A stretch of 64,000 nt of DNA from Hymenobacter monticola (GTDB lineage Bacteria > Bacteroidota > Bacteroidia > Cytophagales > Hymenobacteraceae): contig NZ_CP094534.1 in the NCBI RefSeq assembly GCF_022811645.1, forward strand, positions 620,001 to 684,000, read 5' to 3'. The position numbers and the translations under genes are program-made. Positions 61,656-64,000 of the stretch are shown here, in pieces. How positions within the stretch are numbered: the first letter of the stretch is position 1; every line of letters begins with the position of its first letter. Below the pieces are notes generated by a model. The model did not search any database. It worked only from the letters and a program-made list of their open reading frames with translations, and was not told where the DNA came from.

Positions 61656-62567
61656 ATGGACACCCAACTCCTTCAAAACTACTCCGAGCAAGAGAAAACG
61701 GCTTACCTGAGCGCCATTGCCAGCCTCGCCACCGCCGACCGCCAGGCCTCCCAAGCCGAAGGCCAGTTCCTACAGGCCCTGTGCCAGCAAGCGGGCCTCT
61801 CCGAAAGCTCGACCCAGCAGGTGGCCGCCGCGGCCCAAAACGCCAGCAATGAAGGCATCCAGCAAAACCTTGACGCGCTGAAAAGCAGCGACCTGCGCTT
61901 CTCCCTCGTCACCGACCTCATCAGCTTCGCCCGCGCCGACGGCTCCTACGCCAACGACGAAGAGGCTATGATAAGCAAAATGGCCCAGTACCTCGGCATC
62001 AACCCCGAGCAAAAACAGGCGTTGGAAACCGTGGTGGACCAAGCCGCCACCGTGGCCCACGACCCGCAGGACCCCGCCAAGCAAGGGTTCTTCGACCGCA
62101 TTGGCGACAAGCTCTCCAACGTGGGCATCCCCAAAACTGCCCTGATGACCGGCCTGCTCGGGGTGGTAGCCCCCATGGTGATTTCGCGCGTGATGAGCGG
62201 CGGCAGTCATAACCAAGGCTACGGCAACCAGGGCGGCGGTGGACTGCTGGGTGGCCTGGGTGGCGGTGGCAGCCTGGGCGGCCTGCTGGGCGGCGCGGCA
62301 AGCACCGGGCTGGGCGGTATGCTCGGCGGCCTGCTTGGCGGCGGCATGCTCGGCGGCCTGATGGGCGGTGGCAACCAGGCCGCCAACTATCCGCAGCAGG
62401 GCTCGGCCATCGGCAACGGCGGCCTGGGCTCGATGATGTCCATCCTCGGCGGCCTGGGCGGGCGCCCCAACTCGCAGCCGGCCAGCGCGGGCGGCAGCGG
62501 CCTGGGTGGCCTGCTGGGCAGCAGCAGCCTGGGCGGCATGCTCGGCGGCCTGTTTGGCGGGCGCTAG
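61656..62567 (+). CDS. TerB-like protein with glycine-rich C-terminus
   Basis: 303 aa. Residues about 10-145 form an all-helical TerB/DUF533-like domain: YLSAIASLATADRQASQAEG and LISFARADGSYANDEEAMIS with acidic residues in the usual two-EF-like places. About 160-180 is one hydrophobic helix (ALMTGLLGVVAPMVISRVM). The C-terminal 120 residues are almost only Gly, Leu, Met, Ser and Ala (GGLLGGGMLGGLMGGGNQAA), a pattern like glycine zippers. It has no signal peptide. TerB domains bind divalent metals in stress systems; here no other ter gene is near. The C-terminus may insert in or coat a membrane. Function unknown. Confidence 0.75.
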   Translation: MDTQLLQNYSEQEKTAYLSAIASLATADRQASQAEGQFLQALCQQAGLSESSTQQVAAAAQNASNEGIQQNLDALKSSDLRFSLVTDLISFARADGSYANDEEAMISKMAQYLGINPEQKQALETVVDQAATVAHDPQDPAKQGFFDRIGDKLSNVGIPKTALMTGLLGVVAPMVISRVMSGGSHNQGYGNQGGGGLLGGLGGGGSLGGLLGGAASTGLGGMLGGLLGGGMLGGLMGGGNQAANYPQQGSAIGNGGLGSMMSILGGLGGRPNSQPASAGGSGLGGLLGSSSLGGMLGGLFGGR

Positions 62568-62568
62568 G

Positions 62569-62750
62569 ACCACGGATTCGCTCGGATTTATCGGATTCCA
62601 CGGATTTTGTGGACGACTACCTAATAATATCTCCAACCAAAAAGGCCGCTCGTATGAGCGGCCTTTTTGGTTTTTAAACCAGCTTCAGTCCTACAAATTG
62701 CGCCGTCCACGAAATCCGCGGAATTCGATAAATCCGAGCGAATCCGTGGT
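62569..62750. repeat. 182-bp palindromic element enclosing a terminator
   Basis: Arms of 47 nt, 62569-62615 (core CGGATTCGCTCGGATTTATC) and 62704-62750, are complementary at 44 positions. Inside lies a second hairpin at 62637-62670. It begins 2 bp after the TerB-like stop and ends 7 bp before the MscS stop. Confidence 0.9.
62637..62670. terminator. Terminator inside the palindromic element
   Basis: CCAAAAAGGCCGCTC (62637-62651) pairs perfectly with GAGCGGCCTTTTTGG (62656-62670), loop GTAT; T-runs exist on both strands, so it can serve both convergent genes. Confidence 0.9.
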
Positions 62751-62757
62751 CTGTGGG

Positions 62758-63870
62758 TCAGGGTTTGGCGGGCGGTGCTACCACCGGCGTGCCGGCAAAC
62801 ACGCCGCCGTGCTGCTCCACCATTTCCACGAGGCGGTAGTTGAGGTCTTCTTTCACGTCGAGGTATTCGTCGTAGCTCGTGGTGTCGACGAAGTACTGCA
62901 CGGTGACTTCGCGGCCGGCAGGTGTGAGGGCATTGAATTTCATCTGCACGTCCTGCGTCACCAGCGGGTGGGCCTGCATGGCCTTTATTGAGTCGGCGAT
63001 GATGGCGTGCAACTGGACACTGGTGGTTTTCTGGTCGAAAATGAGGGTGAAGCCCACGCGGCGCGAGGTGCGCAGCGAGAGGTTATCCAGGGGCTTGTCA
63101 ATCATGCTTTTGTTGGGCACGGTGACGTAGCTTTTCTCGGCGGTGCGCAGGCGGGTGCTGCGGAAACCAATTTTCTCCACGGTGCCGCTCACGTCGCCGG
63201 CTGTCACCAAGTCGCCCACGCCAAAGGGCTGGTCGAGGAAGATGGTGAAGGAAGCAATGAGGTTTTCGAGGCTTTCCTTAGCGGCGAAGGCCACGGCCAA
63301 ACCGCCGATGCCGAGGCCGCCAATTAGGGCCGTCACGTTCACGCTGAACACTTCGCCCAGCACCACCAGCACGCCGATGATGATGACCAGCACCTTCAGC
63401 AAATCCTTGGCGAAGGGCAGAAACTGACTGTCGAGCCGGGTGGCGGTGGCGGTTTGGCGCAGCTCGTTGCGGCGCTGCACCACCAGCAGGGCAAAATCGA
63501 CCAGCCGCAGCACCACCCAGGTAATGGTGAGGATGATGCCCAGCAGAAACACCCGCAGCAGTGCCACCTTGGGCCAGGGCTCGATGCCGGGCACCGCGTC
63601 GGGCGGCATCGGGTAGCGCAGCACCCCAAACGCCAGGTACAGGGTGGCCAGCAACAGCAGCACCGACAGCGGCTGAATCAGCAAATCGTGCAGCTCCTGT
63701 TCGGTCACGCCGGCCGTGTAGCGCTTGGTGAGGCGAAACAGAATGGCACTCAGCAGCCGCGACATCAGCCGCCGCAAGGCCGCGCCCACTAATAGAATAA
63801 ACCCGGCCAGCAGGTACTGGCCAATGGAATTGCCTAGAATTTCGTGATTCAGAAAGGGAGGAAGCGCCAT
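62758..63870 (-). CDS. MscS-family mechanosensitive channel
   Basis: 370 aa from the ATG at 63870 (MALPPFLNHEILG). The frame is open for 30 more codons, but those lie in the palindromic repeat at 63892-63973 and are probably not translated. Four hydrophobic helices precede the MscS core: the pore-lining TM3 has alternating Gly/Ala (ALIGGLGIGGLAVAFAAKES), and the beta domain follows with QPFGVGDLVTAGDVSGTVEK and VTVPNKSMIDKPLDNLS. The C-terminal alpha/beta part (VTVQYFVDTTSYDEYLDVKE) is normal. It acts as a heptamer in the inner membrane and releases solutes upon hypo-osmotic shock. Confidence 0.93.
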   Translation of the reverse strand: MALPPFLNHEILGNSIGQYLLAGFILLVGAALRRLMSRLLSAILFRLTKRYTAGVTEQELHDLLIQPLSVLLLLATLYLAFGVLRYPMPPDAVPGIEPWPKVALLRVFLLGIILTITWVVLRLVDFALLVVQRRNELRQTATATRLDSQFLPFAKDLLKVLVIIIGVLVVLGEVFSVNVTALIGGLGIGGLAVAFAAKESLENLIASFTIFLDQPFGVGDLVTAGDVSGTVEKIGFRSTRLRTAEKSYVTVPNKSMIDKPLDNLSLRTSRRVGFTLIFDQKTTSVQLHAIIADSIKAMQAHPLVTQDVQMKFNALTPAGREVTVQYFVDTTSYDEYLDVKEDLNYRLVEMVEQHGGVFAGTPVVAPPAKP

Positions 63871-63891
63871 CAAATAGAAAAATGGTGTGCT

Positions 63892-63973
63892 GTAGAGACG
63901 CATAATGGCGTCTTGTTGTTTGCGCCATTCGCCCGTCATCGCACAATGACGAGACGCCATTAGGCATCTCTAC
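63892..63973. repeat. Imperfect palindrome, GTAGAGACGC type
   Basis: Left arm 63892-63913 (GTAGAGACGCATAATGGCGT plus CT) and right arm 63952-63973 are complementary at 20 of 22 positions. A nested stem CGTCAT/ATGACG lies at about 63935-63952. It sits 22 bp upstream of the MscS start and contains the stop codon of the next gene. Confidence 0.8.
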
Positions 63974-64000
63974 TTCGCCCGAATGGCAATTACCGGGTCC
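63970..64000 (-). CDS. C-terminus of a possible ABC permease, truncated by window edge
   Basis: Reading leftwards from the window edge the minus strand gives DPVIAIRAK followed by TAG (63972-63970). This tail resembles the end of MacB/FtsX-type ABC transporter permeases, which often finish in a P-x-x-A-[IL]-R motif. Only nine residues are visible, so this is weak. The stop codon lies in the right arm of the palindrome. Confidence 0.35.
   Translation of the reverse strand, partial: DPVIAIRAK

Noticed and set aside
1..64000. CRISPR arrays, insertion sequences, integrases, phage or toxin-antitoxin genes
   Set aside because: No regularly spaced direct repeats and no transposase, integrase or toxin signatures were seen; the repeats found are palindromes without coding capacity.

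Overview
The window looks like chromosomal DNA of a GC-rich member of the Bacteroidota, most likely Hymenobacteraceae (Hymenobacter or a close relative). This is inferred from several things together: secreted proteins with type IX secretion (T9SS) C-terminal sorting domains, a lipoprotein TamA homologue (TamL) behind tamB, a GH13/GH97/SusR-like starch group, two good TTTG-N20-TAnnTTTG promoters, and no strong Shine-Dalgarno sequences. No rRNA, CRISPR array, transposase, integrase or phage gene was found. The very long open frames opposite the big genes are GC shadows.

Left part (1-16104). A truncated multidomain adhesin-like exoprotein follows a secreted beta-helix protein on the minus strand. 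A PAS-LuxR regulator, an alpha/beta hydrolase, ruvX and def (peptide deformylase) come next, then a zinc phospholipase/nuclease-like exoenzyme and a KirBac potassium channel. A compact four-gene minus-strand operon (14396 to 11666) encodes two uncharacterised membrane proteins, a calcineurin-like phosphoesterase and a membrane-anchored SRPBCC protein. Two small orphan genes and a DUF486 membrane protein close this part.

Middle (16401-39268). A patatin-POTRA-barrel protein (type Vd-like) and an alpha/beta hydrolase precede an ECF-type sigma factor interrupted by an in-frame TGA, and a thioredoxin-reductase-like flavoprotein. Then come two giant T9SS cargo proteins, one of 3381 aa with two tandem 2.1-kb units and about eight DUF11 repeats, the other of 1124 aa with calcium-binding type-3 repeats. 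A DPE2-type 4-alpha-glucanotransferase with two CBM20 domains follows.

Right part (39567-64000). The tamB-tamL outer-membrane assembly pair, an OmpA/porin-like barrel, a GNAT protein, small secreted and zinc-ribbon-like proteins, a TPR protein and an aldo/keto reductase lead to a starch group on one strand: SusR-like DUF6377 regulator, SGNH-like T9SS exoprotein, GH97 alpha-glucosidase and GH13 lipoprotein amylase. Two valine tRNAs, a TerB-like glycine-rich protein, an MscS channel and the C-terminus of a possible ABC permease end the window.

The most unusual layer lies between the genes. At least five families of imperfect palindromes (arms 22-47 bp) sit at gene ends, several overlap the stop codon of a neighbour, and a related repeat appears to be read in frame as the linker of the glucanotransferase.
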